This document shows positions 37,550-46,449 of a DNA stretch of 64,000 nucleotides, piece after piece; the first letter of the stretch is position 1; the number at the start of each line of letters is the position of its first letter. The notes under the pieces are model-generated. The model saw only the letters and a program-made list of their open reading frames with translations, was not told where the DNA came from and did no database searches. Source of the DNA: JABDQA01 sp963824415. Its GTDB lineage: Bacteria > Desulfobacterota > Desulfobulbia > Desulfobulbales > Desulfocapsaceae. The stretch is taken from positions 186,001 through 250,000 of the forward strand of contig CAWGPM010000003.1 of NCBI GenBank assembly GCA_963824415.1, written 5' to 3'. The position numbers and the translations under genes are program-made.

Positions 37550-38233
37550 TTGAGCAAGGGTCCCGGTGTTGAAAAAATGTTTGACGCCATCGCCGGACGC
37601 TATGACTTGATGAACAGGGTCATGACCTGCGGGCAGGACCGTCGCTGGCGCAAGTTCGTGGTCGATCAGGGCGGCAGACCCGGCGCTGGCTGGATTCTTG
37701 ATCTGGCCTGCGGAACCGGAGATATCGCGGCCCTGTTTAGAAAGACCTGGCCCCAGGCACGGATAATCGGGGCCGATTTTTCCCGCAATATGCTGGCCCA
37801 TGCCGCTCAGCGGCTGGACCATGACGGTATCTGCTGGCAGGCCTGCGATGCCAACCGACTGCCTTACCGTGACGAGTCGTTTCAGGTGGTAAGTTTTGGC
37901 TATCTGCTTCGCAATGTGGATGACTCGCTGCGGGTATTGCGTGAAGTGAACCGGGTCCTGGCAGCGGGGGGCAGGGTGGTCTGCCTCGATACGACGCCAC
38001 CCGAAAAAAACATGCTCTATCCGTTTATCCACCTCTATCTTCATTTTATCATACCGTTGCTGGGCAGGCTGATCGCCAGTGATGAAGCGGCTTATGCCTA
38101 CCTGAGCGGATCGACCATGGATTTTCATGAAGCGGGCGAGTTGGCCGATCTTTTTCGGCAGGCCGGCTTTGCAGAGGTCGGATTCAGAAAGTTCATGTTC
38201 GGTACCATCTCGGTGCACTGGGGGACCAAATAG
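37550..38233 (+). CDS. ubiE: Demethylmenaquinone methyltransferase
   Basis: 227-residue SAM-dependent C-methyltransferase for the last step of menaquinone synthesis. Blocks FDAIAGRYDLMNRVMTCGQDRRWR, ILDLACGTGDIAALF (SAM site) and STMDFHEAGELADLFRQAGF fit UbiE/MenG. TTG start 37550 with GAGGTGAT about 6 bp upstream; no ATG gives the conserved N-terminus. In an anaerobe, menaquinone is the expected substrate. The stop directly abuts the ATG of the next gene. Confidence 0.93.
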   Translation: MSKGPGVEKMFDAIAGRYDLMNRVMTCGQDRRWRKFVVDQGGRPGAGWILDLACGTGDIAALFRKTWPQARIIGADFSRNMLAHAAQRLDHDGICWQACDANRLPYRDESFQVVSFGYLLRNVDDSLRVLREVNRVLAAGGRVVCLDTTPPEKNMLYPFIHLYLHFIIPLLGRLIASDEAAYAYLSGSTMDFHEAGELADLFRQAGFAEVGFRKFMFGTISVHWGTK

Positions 38234-40162
38234 ATGAATGCAACAGCGCAGGCGACAGAGGTGCGCAGATCTGCCGTACCTGAAACCCTGTTCCAGGTGC
38301 TGTGCAGCAGCAGTGAACGTTTTCGAGATAGATGCGCCTATATCTATCGGGCCGGGAAAGACGAGGTCTCGGTTACCTACCATAAGCTCTTCGAAGACGT
38401 GCTGCTGCTCTCCCGTGCCTTCTCCGGCAGAGGTATGTCGCCCGGTGACCGGGTTATGTTTCTGTCCGATAATCGCTACGGCTGGATCGTTACCGATCTG
38501 GCAATCATGGCGATCGGGGCGATCAGTGTTCCGCGCGGGGCGGATACTCCGGCCCAGGAACTGATCTATATCATGCAGAACAGCACCTGCCGCTATCTGG
38601 TGGTTGAAACGGAGAAACTCCTCGAGGAGCATAAACAGAGTCTCAAAAAAATAGCAGGACTCAAGGGCATCTTCCTGATGGTCGGCCCTCCAGATCACTC
38701 ACTGTTCAAGAAAATTTTTTCATACCAGGACCTGCTTAAAGACAGAACCTACAGTAGCACCGATGTGGAGCACTTTTTGAGCCGGGGCAATCAGATCGTC
38801 CCGGAAGATCTGTTCACCATTATCTACACCTCGGGAACCACAGGCATGCCCAAAGGTGTGATGCTTTCCCACGCCAATGTGATGCACAACGTCGGCTGCA
38901 TACCGCAGATCATCAGGCTGGAGTCCGATGACCGCTGGCTTTCGATTCTGCCGAGCTGGCATGTCTTCGAGCGGACCGCAGAGTATGTGGCCCTGGCTGC
39001 GGGCTGCTGCCTGGTCTATTCCTCGGTACGTAACTTTGCCCAGGACCTGGAACAATACCGGCCCACGGTCGTGGCCACGGTACCCCGGGTCTGGGAATCG
39101 CTTTACAACCGGGTTCAGTCGAGCCTGGCAAAAAAGGGAAAATTTGTCTCGATGGTCTTTGCCTTTCTGGTTGGCGTGGCCATCCGTTTTCGGCGCAATC
39201 GCCGGATTCTGGCGAATCATCTTCCCGAGTTCTCCCCTAAATCTTTATTACACCGGGCAATGTCCAAATTATGGGCGACCCTCGTCTGTCTGATAAACTG
39301 GCCCCTTTATCTGCTCGCTCAGAAAAAACTGAGAATCGTCAAGCAGCGTTTTGGCGGCAGACTGCGACTGGCGATCAGCGGCGGCGGCAGCCTGGCCGAT
39401 TTTATCGAGGACTGGATCGATGGCGTGGGCATCAGGATTGTCAACGCCTACGGGATGACAGAATGCTCACCTGCGATCGCTGGCCGGGGCCTGGATTGTA
39501 ATATTTACGGAACGCTCGGCTACCCGGCGGTCGACACCGAACTTCGAATCGTTTCGGAGACAGGTGAGAGGTGTGGTCCGGGCATAGAGGGGTTGATCGA
39601 GGTGCGCGGCCCCCAGGTAACCAGGGGTTATGACAACAACGAGGAAGAAACCAGGAAGGCCTTTACCGAAGACGGTTTCCTGAAAACCGGTGATCTGGGT
39701 ATGCTCACCGTCAATAACGAGCTGGTGCTGACCGGCAGGGCCAAAGATATCATCGTGTTGGCCAGCGGTGAGAACATAGATCCGAGCCGGATTGAGAGCA
39801 CCATTACGATGTTTCCATTCATCGAAGATGCGGTCCTGGTGGGCCAGGACAAAAAAGGGCTCGGAGCCCTGCTGGTGCCTAATCAGGAGGAATTGCGGAG
39901 CTGGGCGGAACGAACCTTTTCAAATATACGCCAGGGAACCAGTGAATTGATGACCGACAACCGGATCCTCGAGCGGGTGCGCCAGGAGATTAACCAGCGG
40001 TTGAGGCCCCAAAAGGGCTTCAAATCCTATGAACGGCTGCTCGGCATCACTTTTCTGGAAATGGGTCTGCGTAGCGGGGAGGAATTGACCAATACGCTGA
40101 AGAAAAAGCGTCATATTATCGAACGCAACTATAAACAGCGCATCAACCAGTTATTCAAATAA
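38234..40162 (+). CDS. Long-chain acyl-CoA synthetase (AMP-forming)
   Basis: 642 residues, FadD15/FAA1-like branch of the adenylate-forming superfamily. The P-loop IYTSGTTGMPKGVMLSHANV is near 195-214; also GLRLAISGGG-like RLAISGGGSL, NAYGMTECSPAIAG, KTGDLG and the C-terminal FTNTLK-like LTNTLKKKRHIIE. It makes acyl-CoA from free fatty acids and ATP at the membrane. Zero-gap arrangement with ubiE implies cotranscription. Confidence 0.93.
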   Translation: MNATAQATEVRRSAVPETLFQVLCSSSERFRDRCAYIYRAGKDEVSVTYHKLFEDVLLLSRAFSGRGMSPGDRVMFLSDNRYGWIVTDLAIMAIGAISVPRGADTPAQELIYIMQNSTCRYLVVETEKLLEEHKQSLKKIAGLKGIFLMVGPPDHSLFKKIFSYQDLLKDRTYSSTDVEHFLSRGNQIVPEDLFTIIYTSGTTGMPKGVMLSHANVMHNVGCIPQIIRLESDDRWLSILPSWHVFERTAEYVALAAGCCLVYSSVRNFAQDLEQYRPTVVATVPRVWESLYNRVQSSLAKKGKFVSMVFAFLVGVAIRFRRNRRILANHLPEFSPKSLLHRAMSKLWATLVCLINWPLYLLAQKKLRIVKQRFGGRLRLAISGGGSLADFIEDWIDGVGIRIVNAYGMTECSPAIAGRGLDCNIYGTLGYPAVDTELRIVSETGERCGPGIEGLIEVRGPQVTRGYDNNEEETRKAFTEDGFLKTGDLGMLTVNNELVLTGRAKDIIVLASGENIDPSRIESTITMFPFIEDAVLVGQDKKGLGALLVPNQEELRSWAERTFSNIRQGTSELMTDNRILERVRQEINQRLRPQKGFKSYERLLGITFLEMGLRSGEELTNTLKKKRHIIERNYKQRINQLFK

Positions 40163-40316
40163 GATACGGTTGCAGAAATTGTTGCACAAACGAGATGGAT
40201 CCTCTGCTCAAGAGTTGCTGATTAGGCTTGCAACCGCGCTGCGTATTTGAGAAAATAAACAGTAGGAGCAGGAGATTCGAGGCTGAAATAAATAGTACGG
40301 TTGAGGAGGAAAAACC

Positions 40317-40805
40317 ATGAAACAGATACGACATATCAGCCGAATTGTTACCCCGATCGATTTTTCCGACAACTCACGTCTGATTGCCAATTCTTCCGCC
40401 TTTATGGCGGGAAAGTACGGCGCTGCCGTCGATCTTGTGTTCGTTGTTCAGAATTTTGAAGATTATTCGGGCTTTTTCGTTCCGCAGATGCATGTCCCCA
40501 ATCTCGAAGACGAATTGATGGCCGGAGCCGAAGAACGCATGGAACGTTTTCTCGAAGAGATGCAGGAAGTATGTGCCCAATGCGGGGTCACGGAGGTCCG
40601 CAGCAAGGTCCTGATGGGCGATGTGGCCGAACAGATTGTCGATTATGCCACCGAGATTCGGGCTGATTTGATCATCATGGGCACCCACGGCTATAAAGGC
40701 CTTGAAAAAATCATGTTCGGCAGCGTGGCCGATAAGGTCGTCCGTTCCGCGCTGTGCCCGGTAACGACAATCAACCCATACACCTGCTGCACCTGGGACA
40801 AGTAG
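40317..40805 (+). CDS. Universal stress protein UspA family
   Basis: 162 residues, one domain. The ATP-binding signature G-x2-G-x9-G-S is intact in MGTHGYKGLEKIMFGSVADKVV, with IVTPIDFSDNS at the N-terminus. A good GAGGAGG-type ribosome site precedes ATG 40317. Confidence 0.92.
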   Translation: MKQIRHISRIVTPIDFSDNSRLIANSSAFMAGKYGAAVDLVFVVQNFEDYSGFFVPQMHVPNLEDELMAGAEERMERFLEEMQEVCAQCGVTEVRSKVLMGDVAEQIVDYATEIRADLIIMGTHGYKGLEKIMFGSVADKVVRSALCPVTTINPYTCCTWDK

Positions 40806-40843
40806 CCCTCGGTCGCTTTTGGGCAAGCCCGTCACAAAACAGG

Positions 40844-40877
40844 ATCGGACTGAAACCAGGAACGGTTTCAGTCCGAT
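40844..40877 (+). terminator. Hairpin terminator after the universal stress gene
   Basis: A perfect 14-bp stem (40844-40857 and 40864-40877, ATCGGACTGAAACC and its complement) with a 6-nt loop. The following T-rich stretch is weak and delayed (CTTGACTTTTT). Confidence 0.7.
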
Positions 40878-41016
40878 TCTCGCTTGACTTTTTCCGCGCT
40901 ATTCATAGAGTTTCAGCTGATTTGAAGTAGGCATAATGCTACGGTTATCCTGCCCTGCTGTATTTATCAGGAGGAGCCGTTTTTTGAGAACAATGAGCAA
41001 TCCAAAGGAGAATGAA

Positions 41017-41550
41017 ATGTTGCATAAAAAGATGACCCAGGCACTAAACACACAGATCAACAAGGAGATGTATTCAGCCTATCTCTATATGTCTATGTCG
41101 GCGTATTCCGGATCGATTGGCCTGAAGGGGTTTGCCAACTGGTTCATGGTTCAATACCATGAGGAGATGTATCATGCGATGAAACTCTATGAATACGTGC
41201 AGCGTCAGGGCGAGGATGTCGTCTTGAAGCAGCTCGAGATGCCGCCGGGGGCATTCGATTCAGCGCTGGACATGTTCGAAAAGACGTTGGCGCATGAGCG
41301 GTATATCACCCAGAGCATTAACGATTTGATGGAGCTGGCGATAAGCAAAAAAGATCACGCCACACAGATTTTTCTGGAATGGTATGTGACCGAACAGGTC
41401 GAGGAAGAAGAAAACGACAACGATATCATCGCCCAGCTGAAACTGGTCGGCGATAACCCTCAGGCCCTGATGATGCTTGATCGGGAACTGGCCGCCAGGA
41501 TAACCACGGTGCCGGTAGATTTCAGCAAGGGGGTTGAAGGAGCTGCATAA
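41017..41550 (+). CDS. ftnA: Ferritin
   Basis: 177-residue iron-storage ferritin, cytoplasmic 24-mer type. Ferroxidase ligands Glu17, Glu50 and His53 align in number with E. coli FtnA; further glutamates are in LAHERYITQSIN and QVEEEENDN. ATG 41017 follows AAAGGAG by 6 bp; an upstream in-frame start at 40936 adds non-family residues. It is flanked by hairpin terminators on both sides and is thus monocistronic. Confidence 0.95.
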   Translation: MLHKKMTQALNTQINKEMYSAYLYMSMSAYSGSIGLKGFANWFMVQYHEEMYHAMKLYEYVQRQGEDVVLKQLEMPPGAFDSALDMFEKTLAHERYITQSINDLMELAISKKDHATQIFLEWYVTEQVEEEENDNDIIAQLKLVGDNPQALMMLDRELAARITTVPVDFSKGVEGAA

Positions 41551-41577
41551 TCCAGGCTATTACCTTCCCATACAATG

Positions 41578-41613
41578 AAGCCCAATGCCACCCAGCCGGG
41601 TAGCATTGGGCTT
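41578..41613. terminator. Bidirectional hairpin between convergent genes
   Basis: 11-bp arms AAGCCCAATGC and GCATTGGGCTT around a 14-nt loop, between ferritin (+) and the 369-residue gene (-). The T tract is short on both sides. Confidence 0.65.
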
Positions 41614-41666
41614 TCAGGCGACCGAACTGTGGTCGCTTTTCCCCAAACTCATTTATGCGCTTCGAT

Positions 41667-42776
41667 CTAGCTGCGTCTGACCACCCCGAGCAGACTGTGA
41701 GAAGGCTGCGCTGCGGCCGTTGGAGACGACAGGTCGAGTAGGTTGCTGATGGAACAATCTGGAAGCAGATAGAAGTAGAGTGAACCGAGTCCGTGAGAGC
41801 CTGCCGGAAAATGGTTTTCGACCAGATGGTTCCAGCGGCTGATATCATCGCTGGAGGCGGGCAGAAGATCGTCCACCGAAGCCGGGGAGTGCAACTCCCC
41901 AAGGGCCAGCTGATGCAGACCATTGCCGAGTTTTTCCATCACCTCGGCGGCGGCGCGGTGAAAATCCTGGACCCGCGAGACAACATAGGCGGCGCTTGCC
42001 TCGATTCGGTCCGGCAGGGCCAGCTTGAGAATCGGCAGGGCTTCTTTAGTGCTGTGTTTATCGAATTCGTTGAGCAGCTGATCGGCCCCATCCTGGGATG
42101 AAGCAAGCCAGAGTGAAACCCCGGGAATCGGGGCGGCCCGCATCAGGGTGAGCCAGCTGGTGAAACGCATCTGCATTTCCCGGGGACGGGCCAGGTCCAG
42201 ACCGGCGGTGATCCTTTCAATCTCGCTGAAAGGGCCTGCTTCAACCTGGTCGCTCTCGCCCTGCAGCGAGCGATACATTTCCAGTTCCTGTTCATCGAGT
42301 TGAGTCAGGTTCTGCCTCAGTTCCGCTTCTTCCCGACTCAGAATTTCTGCAATCGCCAGCACTAAGCGAGCCTGCCAGAGTGCACTGGTTGCTTCGTCAT
42401 GGTCGGTTGCGGAGTGGCGCTCTTTAAACAGCGAGGAGATAATCTGGGAACGGTTTTCCCTGGCGCTCTCGGTCTTCTCCGAAGACATGGAGGCCACAAT
42501 CAGTGAGGAGAGCTGAGCGGCATAGTCGTCCCGGCGCTGGGCGATATCGCCGATCAGACGAAGAAACCGGGCCCGGTCGTCGCCCAGCGGCGCCGGAGTA
42601 TGTGCTTGACACAAACCGCTTTTAATGAAAATATCAGGCTCGTCCGGAGAACTCTCTTCCGGGCTGCGTTCAACCGGCTGCAGGTAAAAGAGCGGGGTGC
42701 AGAACAGCAGCAGCGGATACAGGCGTTCGCTGAAAATATCGGTGTCCGGAAAGACGAGGGTGCTCAAGGATTTCAT
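41667..42776 (-). CDS. Uncharacterised 369-residue protein
   Basis: I do not recognise a named family. It starts STLVFPDTDIFSERLYPLLLF and is rich in helix-forming, acidic segments (about 60-180) with no membrane helix or signal peptide, so it is probably cytoplasmic. Its ATG abuts the ATG of the divergent gene (CATATG), leaving no intergenic control region. No clear ribosome binding site precedes it. Confidence 0.6.
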   Translation of the reverse strand: MKSLSTLVFPDTDIFSERLYPLLLFCTPLFYLQPVERSPEESSPDEPDIFIKSGLCQAHTPAPLGDDRARFLRLIGDIAQRRDDYAAQLSSLIVASMSSEKTESARENRSQIISSLFKERHSATDHDEATSALWQARLVLAIAEILSREEAELRQNLTQLDEQELEMYRSLQGESDQVEAGPFSEIERITAGLDLARPREMQMRFTSWLTLMRAAPIPGVSLWLASSQDGADQLLNEFDKHSTKEALPILKLALPDRIEASAAYVVSRVQDFHRAAAEVMEKLGNGLHQLALGELHSPASVDDLLPASSDDISRWNHLVENHFPAGSHGLGSLYFYLLPDCSISNLLDLSSPTAAAQPSHSLLGVVRRS

Positions 42777-43070
42777 ATGGATAATGTCAAGGAAAAGATT
42801 CGTTTCAGTGTTTCTGCGCTGCTCTACTTCATCTTTAATCTGCGGATCGGTTCAGATCTGCAGTCCAGTTTCGAGGCAACAGTCTGGCAAATCCTCCAGA
42901 CCGCGCCGTTCGTGGCCGGTTTCACCTATTTGATCGTCTCGGTCCTGCAATATATGGGGGATGGCTCGAAGCTGCCCTGGGATCGGCGATTGCGTCTCTT
43001 TTTCGCGATCGGTATCATCACCGGCTTGATCCTGGCAATCTGGGAATACGGCGGTGTTGACTTGCAATAA
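42777..43070 (+). CDS. Small two-helix membrane protein
   Basis: 97 residues with membrane helices at about 36-56 and 72-90 separated by a short charged loop (GDGSKLPWDRRLRL). AAGGA lies about 7 bp before ATG 42777, inside the divergent gene. A longer frame from 42600 is antisense to that gene and less likely. Function unknown; it may pair with its divergent neighbour. Confidence 0.65.
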   Translation: MDNVKEKIRFSVSALLYFIFNLRIGSDLQSSFEATVWQILQTAPFVAGFTYLIVSVLQYMGDGSKLPWDRRLRLFFAIGIITGLILAIWEYGGVDLQ

Positions 43071-43127
43071 GTTGTTTTTTTCCAGAAAAAGCAATCACCC
43101 ATCAAAGCAACACCATAAGAGGTTGGA

Positions 43128-43156
43128 TTGTTGTTGTCAATTGGCTGTGTTATAGT
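43128..43156 (+). promoter_or_regulatory. Candidate promoter of recCBD
   Basis: TTGTTG (43128-43133) and TATAGT (43151-43156) separated by 17 bp, about 85 bp before the recC start. The leader also holds a GGCCGGC-rich hairpin around 43196-43208. Confidence 0.55.
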
Positions 43157-43239
43157 CCTTTTGCGGGTTTATTTTTAAAAATAACTACGAGGACCGGCCC
43201 TGGGCCGGCAGCCTTCTTGCAACGGGGTAATACCGTTTC

Positions 43240-46200
43240 ATGTTTTTTCTGCACAGTTCAAACCGCACCGAAAATTTAGCCGGGCAGCTGGCTGAGGTAA
43301 TCGACCAGAGCGTTACTCCCTCGCTGTTTCGCAAAACCCTGTTTCTGGTGCAGAGCAGAGGCATGGAGCGCATGCTTTCGCAATATCTGGCCGATACCTT
43401 CGGGGTCTGGGGTAACAGCGCCTACCTGCTGCCCATGCAGTTTATCGATCATCTGTGCAGTGCGTTCAAGCTGGAAATGGACAGTTCTGCGTTCGATCGC
43501 AGGGTTCTGACCTGGCGGCTGGAGCAGCTCTTGCGTCGTCTGGATGATCCGGTTATGGGATCGGTGGCCCACTATCTTGGTGGTGAACAGCGTGAGATAA
43601 AACGCTTTCAGCTGGCCAGGAAAATTGGTGATCTCTTCGATCAGTACCAGATCATGCGGCCTGACTATATCGCCGCCTGGGATGCGGGTCTTCGCGCTAC
43701 CGCTAACCCTGAGGAAGTCTGGCAGGCGCATCTCTGGAGACAGCTTCGGGCAACGCACAACGCTCCCCATCGGGGAGAGATCATCAGGGCGCTGATCAAA
43801 CACCTGGAGCAGGGACAGAGCAGTGTACTGCTTAATCTCTCGCCAGTTTACGTGTTCGGGCTTCACACCCTGCCGCCGCTGTTCATGGCTGCGTTGAATG
43901 CGTTGTCGAGTCAGGTGGATGTACACTTTTTTCTGTTGTCACCCTGCGCCGAATACTGGGCGGATATGGAATCAAAAAGAGCCCGCCTGAAACGTGGACC
44001 TGATGCGGTACAACTGAGTCTGCCTGGGTTGTCTGAAATCTCCTTAGCCGACACAGCACATTTTCACCCACTGCTGGAAAGCCTTGGACGCCAGGGTGCG
44101 GATTTCCAGGATCTGCTGCTCGATTATGTCGAGGATATCACTGAGGGCTCCGAAACATACGAATCCAGCACTTCTCACCCTGACAGGACCCTGCTGCAGC
44201 GGCTGCAGGACGATCTGCTCGAAGGGCAGGCGCGTGAATCGCGCAAGGTTGCCGGCGAAGTGGCGTCGGACGATTCGGTGATGATCGTCTCAGCCCACTC
44301 GAAGAGTCGTGAGCTGGCAATTCTAAAAGACTACATCCTGGACTGGCTTTATCAGGACCCCGCCCTTGGGCTCCACGATATCCTGGTGATGGCTCCGGAG
44401 ATCCAGGATTATGCCGATCTGATCCCCGCTTTCTTCAACGATGTGGCCTACGACATCAGTGACTGCAGAACGCGGCGCGATAACCCGTATTTTGAGATAT
44501 TCCTGCAATTTCTCGAGCTGTTTACCAGCCGATACACGATGAACGATGTGCTCGGCCTGCTGGAGCACCCCGAACTGGCTGCCTCCTTTTCCATATCATT
44601 GTCCGATCTCGATCTGATCCGCCACTGGGGCAGGGAAGCTGGCGTACGCTGGGGTATATCCGAGCGACAGCGAGCCGCTGCGGGCCTCTACCAGGACGCC
44701 CCGGGCACCTGGCAGAATGGCCTGGAGCGGATGCTGCTCGGTCTGGCCAGCGGCTCGACTGATCCGCTGGGAGAACTGCTGCCGTATGACGAAATCGAGG
44801 GCAGCAACGCGGACCTGCTCGGCAGCCTCTGTCGGTTTGTTGAGCTGATCGAATACAGCAGGCAGATATTTATTGAACCGATGACCCTGAACGACTGGGC
44901 GGCGACTCTCGGTGAGCTGACGGTTAAGCTTTTCGGTGAAGATGACAGCCAGGCGCTGCTTGAGTTGCAGAACCAGCTCGCAGAACTTGCGGAAGTCTAT
45001 GCAGCACACCACGCTGAACAGGTGGTTTTCGAGGTGATCCAATGCTGGCTGCAGCATCAGGCCGAAGCAACCTCTCATGTCGGATTTCTCAGGGGCAGGT
45101 TGACGTTTTGTTCGATGCTGCCGATGCGCTCGATCCCATTCAAGGTGATTTGCCTGCTTGGGCTCAACAACGGTGGTTTCCCTAAACAGGATGATTACGC
45201 ACCGTTTGACCTGCTCACCTGTGAATCGAAGAAAGGGGATCGTTCCCGGCGGGCGGATGACCGCTATCAATTCCTCGAAGCGATCCTGGCGGCCCGGCGA
45301 ACCCTGTATATCAGCTATATCGGACAATCGGTCAGGACCAACGAAGCCCTGCCACCCTCTCCGGTGGTAGCCGAATTGTCTGAAATTATGCAAACTTATT
45401 ACGGAGCAGAGGTGCTGAGGCGCCATCCGCTGCAACCCTTCAGTGCTTCTTATTATTCCGGACAAAGCGGGCTGTTCAGCTACAGTGATTACCACTGCAG
45501 CACCGCCCGGGCACTGCGCGAGGTGCCTGTTCATCCTCCGCACTGCTGGCTGGCCGAGCCGCTGCCGGAGCAGGAACGGACCGAGGTGGGCATGGCAGAA
45601 CTGGCGCGCTTCGTGGTGGGGCCCCAGCTCTTTTTTGCCCGGGATATTCTCGGTTTAAAAACGCGCCTCAACGATAATGCAATCGAGGATCATGAGCCAT
45701 TTACCCTGGATAGTCTCGAGCACTATATCCTCAGCCAGGATCTTGTCGAAGCGCTGAGAAGCGGACGCGATCCGAACCAACTGCTGGCGGAGCTGCAGGG
45801 CAGCCTGCACTGGCCGCTGGCCTTTCCGGGCAGACAATTGTTCAAAACGGCTGAAACACAACTGAGCGCGTTTGTTCAAAAGCTCGAGGAGCTCGACCCG
45901 GGCCGGGCTGTGGAGGCCTACCCATTTGAGCTCGAGGTGGGTCGTTTCCGGTTAAGCGGGGTCATCGAAAACCGCTATGAAAACGGATTGCTGTTGTATC
46001 GCTACACCAGTCTCAAGGGTAAGGATTTGCTCTATGGCTGGCTCTGTCATCTGATCGTAAACCTCGTAAATGGGGGTAACATTTCTACCACTATTGCAGC
46101 GCAGGACCGATCACTTTTCATCGATGGTCAGGCGGGGACGCACCAGGATCTTCTCGAACTGCTCGAGCTCTATCAGCAGGGCTGCCGTTTCCCCTCGGAA

Positions 46201-46446
46201 CTCTATGTCGAACCAGCGCTGGCTTATTGTGAGCAGATTATATCGAATCGCGCAACAGGCAAAAAAGATCCGCTCCAGAAGGCCAGTGAGACACTGACCA
46301 GAGATCTGAAAATGGGTTATGCCCCAGAGCTGGAAATCCTGTTTCCAGGGGCCGATGCAGCAGCATTGCTCGATGAGCGGTTTGTAAACCTGTGCAACGA
46401 TTTTTTCCTAGCTATCCGGGACCGGGTTGCGGTGGCAAAGGGGTAG
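43240..46446 (+). CDS. recC: Exodeoxyribonuclease V gamma subunit
   Basis: 1068 residues. RecC scaffolds RecBCD and recognises Chi. Family blocks: LVQSRGMERMLSQYLADTFGVWGN near the start, CFGLHTLPPLF-like VFGLHTLPPLFMAALNALS, and GRLTFCSMLPMRSIPFKVICLLGLNNGGFPKQD with the inactivated helicase fold. The C-terminal RecB-like nuclease residues are absent, as usual. recB begins 3 bp after its stop. Confidence 0.96.
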   Translation: MFFLHSSNRTENLAGQLAEVIDQSVTPSLFRKTLFLVQSRGMERMLSQYLADTFGVWGNSAYLLPMQFIDHLCSAFKLEMDSSAFDRRVLTWRLEQLLRRLDDPVMGSVAHYLGGEQREIKRFQLARKIGDLFDQYQIMRPDYIAAWDAGLRATANPEEVWQAHLWRQLRATHNAPHRGEIIRALIKHLEQGQSSVLLNLSPVYVFGLHTLPPLFMAALNALSSQVDVHFFLLSPCAEYWADMESKRARLKRGPDAVQLSLPGLSEISLADTAHFHPLLESLGRQGADFQDLLLDYVEDITEGSETYESSTSHPDRTLLQRLQDDLLEGQARESRKVAGEVASDDSVMIVSAHSKSRELAILKDYILDWLYQDPALGLHDILVMAPEIQDYADLIPAFFNDVAYDISDCRTRRDNPYFEIFLQFLELFTSRYTMNDVLGLLEHPELAASFSISLSDLDLIRHWGREAGVRWGISERQRAAAGLYQDAPGTWQNGLERMLLGLASGSTDPLGELLPYDEIEGSNADLLGSLCRFVELIEYSRQIFIEPMTLNDWAATLGELTVKLFGEDDSQALLELQNQLAELAEVYAAHHAEQVVFEVIQCWLQHQAEATSHVGFLRGRLTFCSMLPMRSIPFKVICLLGLNNGGFPKQDDYAPFDLLTCESKKGDRSRRADDRYQFLEAILAARRTLYISYIGQSVRTNEALPPSPVVAELSEIMQTYYGAEVLRRHPLQPFSASYYSGQSGLFSYSDYHCSTARALREVPVHPPHCWLAEPLPEQERTEVGMAELARFVVGPQLFFARDILGLKTRLNDNAIEDHEPFTLDSLEHYILSQDLVEALRSGRDPNQLLAELQGSLHWPLAFPGRQLFKTAETQLSAFVQKLEELDPGRAVEAYPFELEVGRFRLSGVIENRYENGLLLYRYTSLKGKDLLYGWLCHLIVNLVNGGNISTTIAAQDRSLFIDGQAGTHQDLLELLELYQQGCRFPSELYVEPALAYCEQIISNRATGKKDPLQKASETLTRDLKMGYAPELEILFPGADAAALLDERFVNLCNDFFLAIRDRVAVAKG

Positions 46447-46449
46447 GGC

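Noticed and set aside
37451..38698. 415-residue open frame on the minus strand across ubiE
   Set aside because: It is antisense to recognised asnS, ubiE and acyl-CoA ligase genes.
42600..42776. Upstream extension of the 97-residue membrane protein
   Set aside because: It is antisense to the 369-residue gene and adds residues without membrane or signal character; a ribosome site supports ATG 42777.
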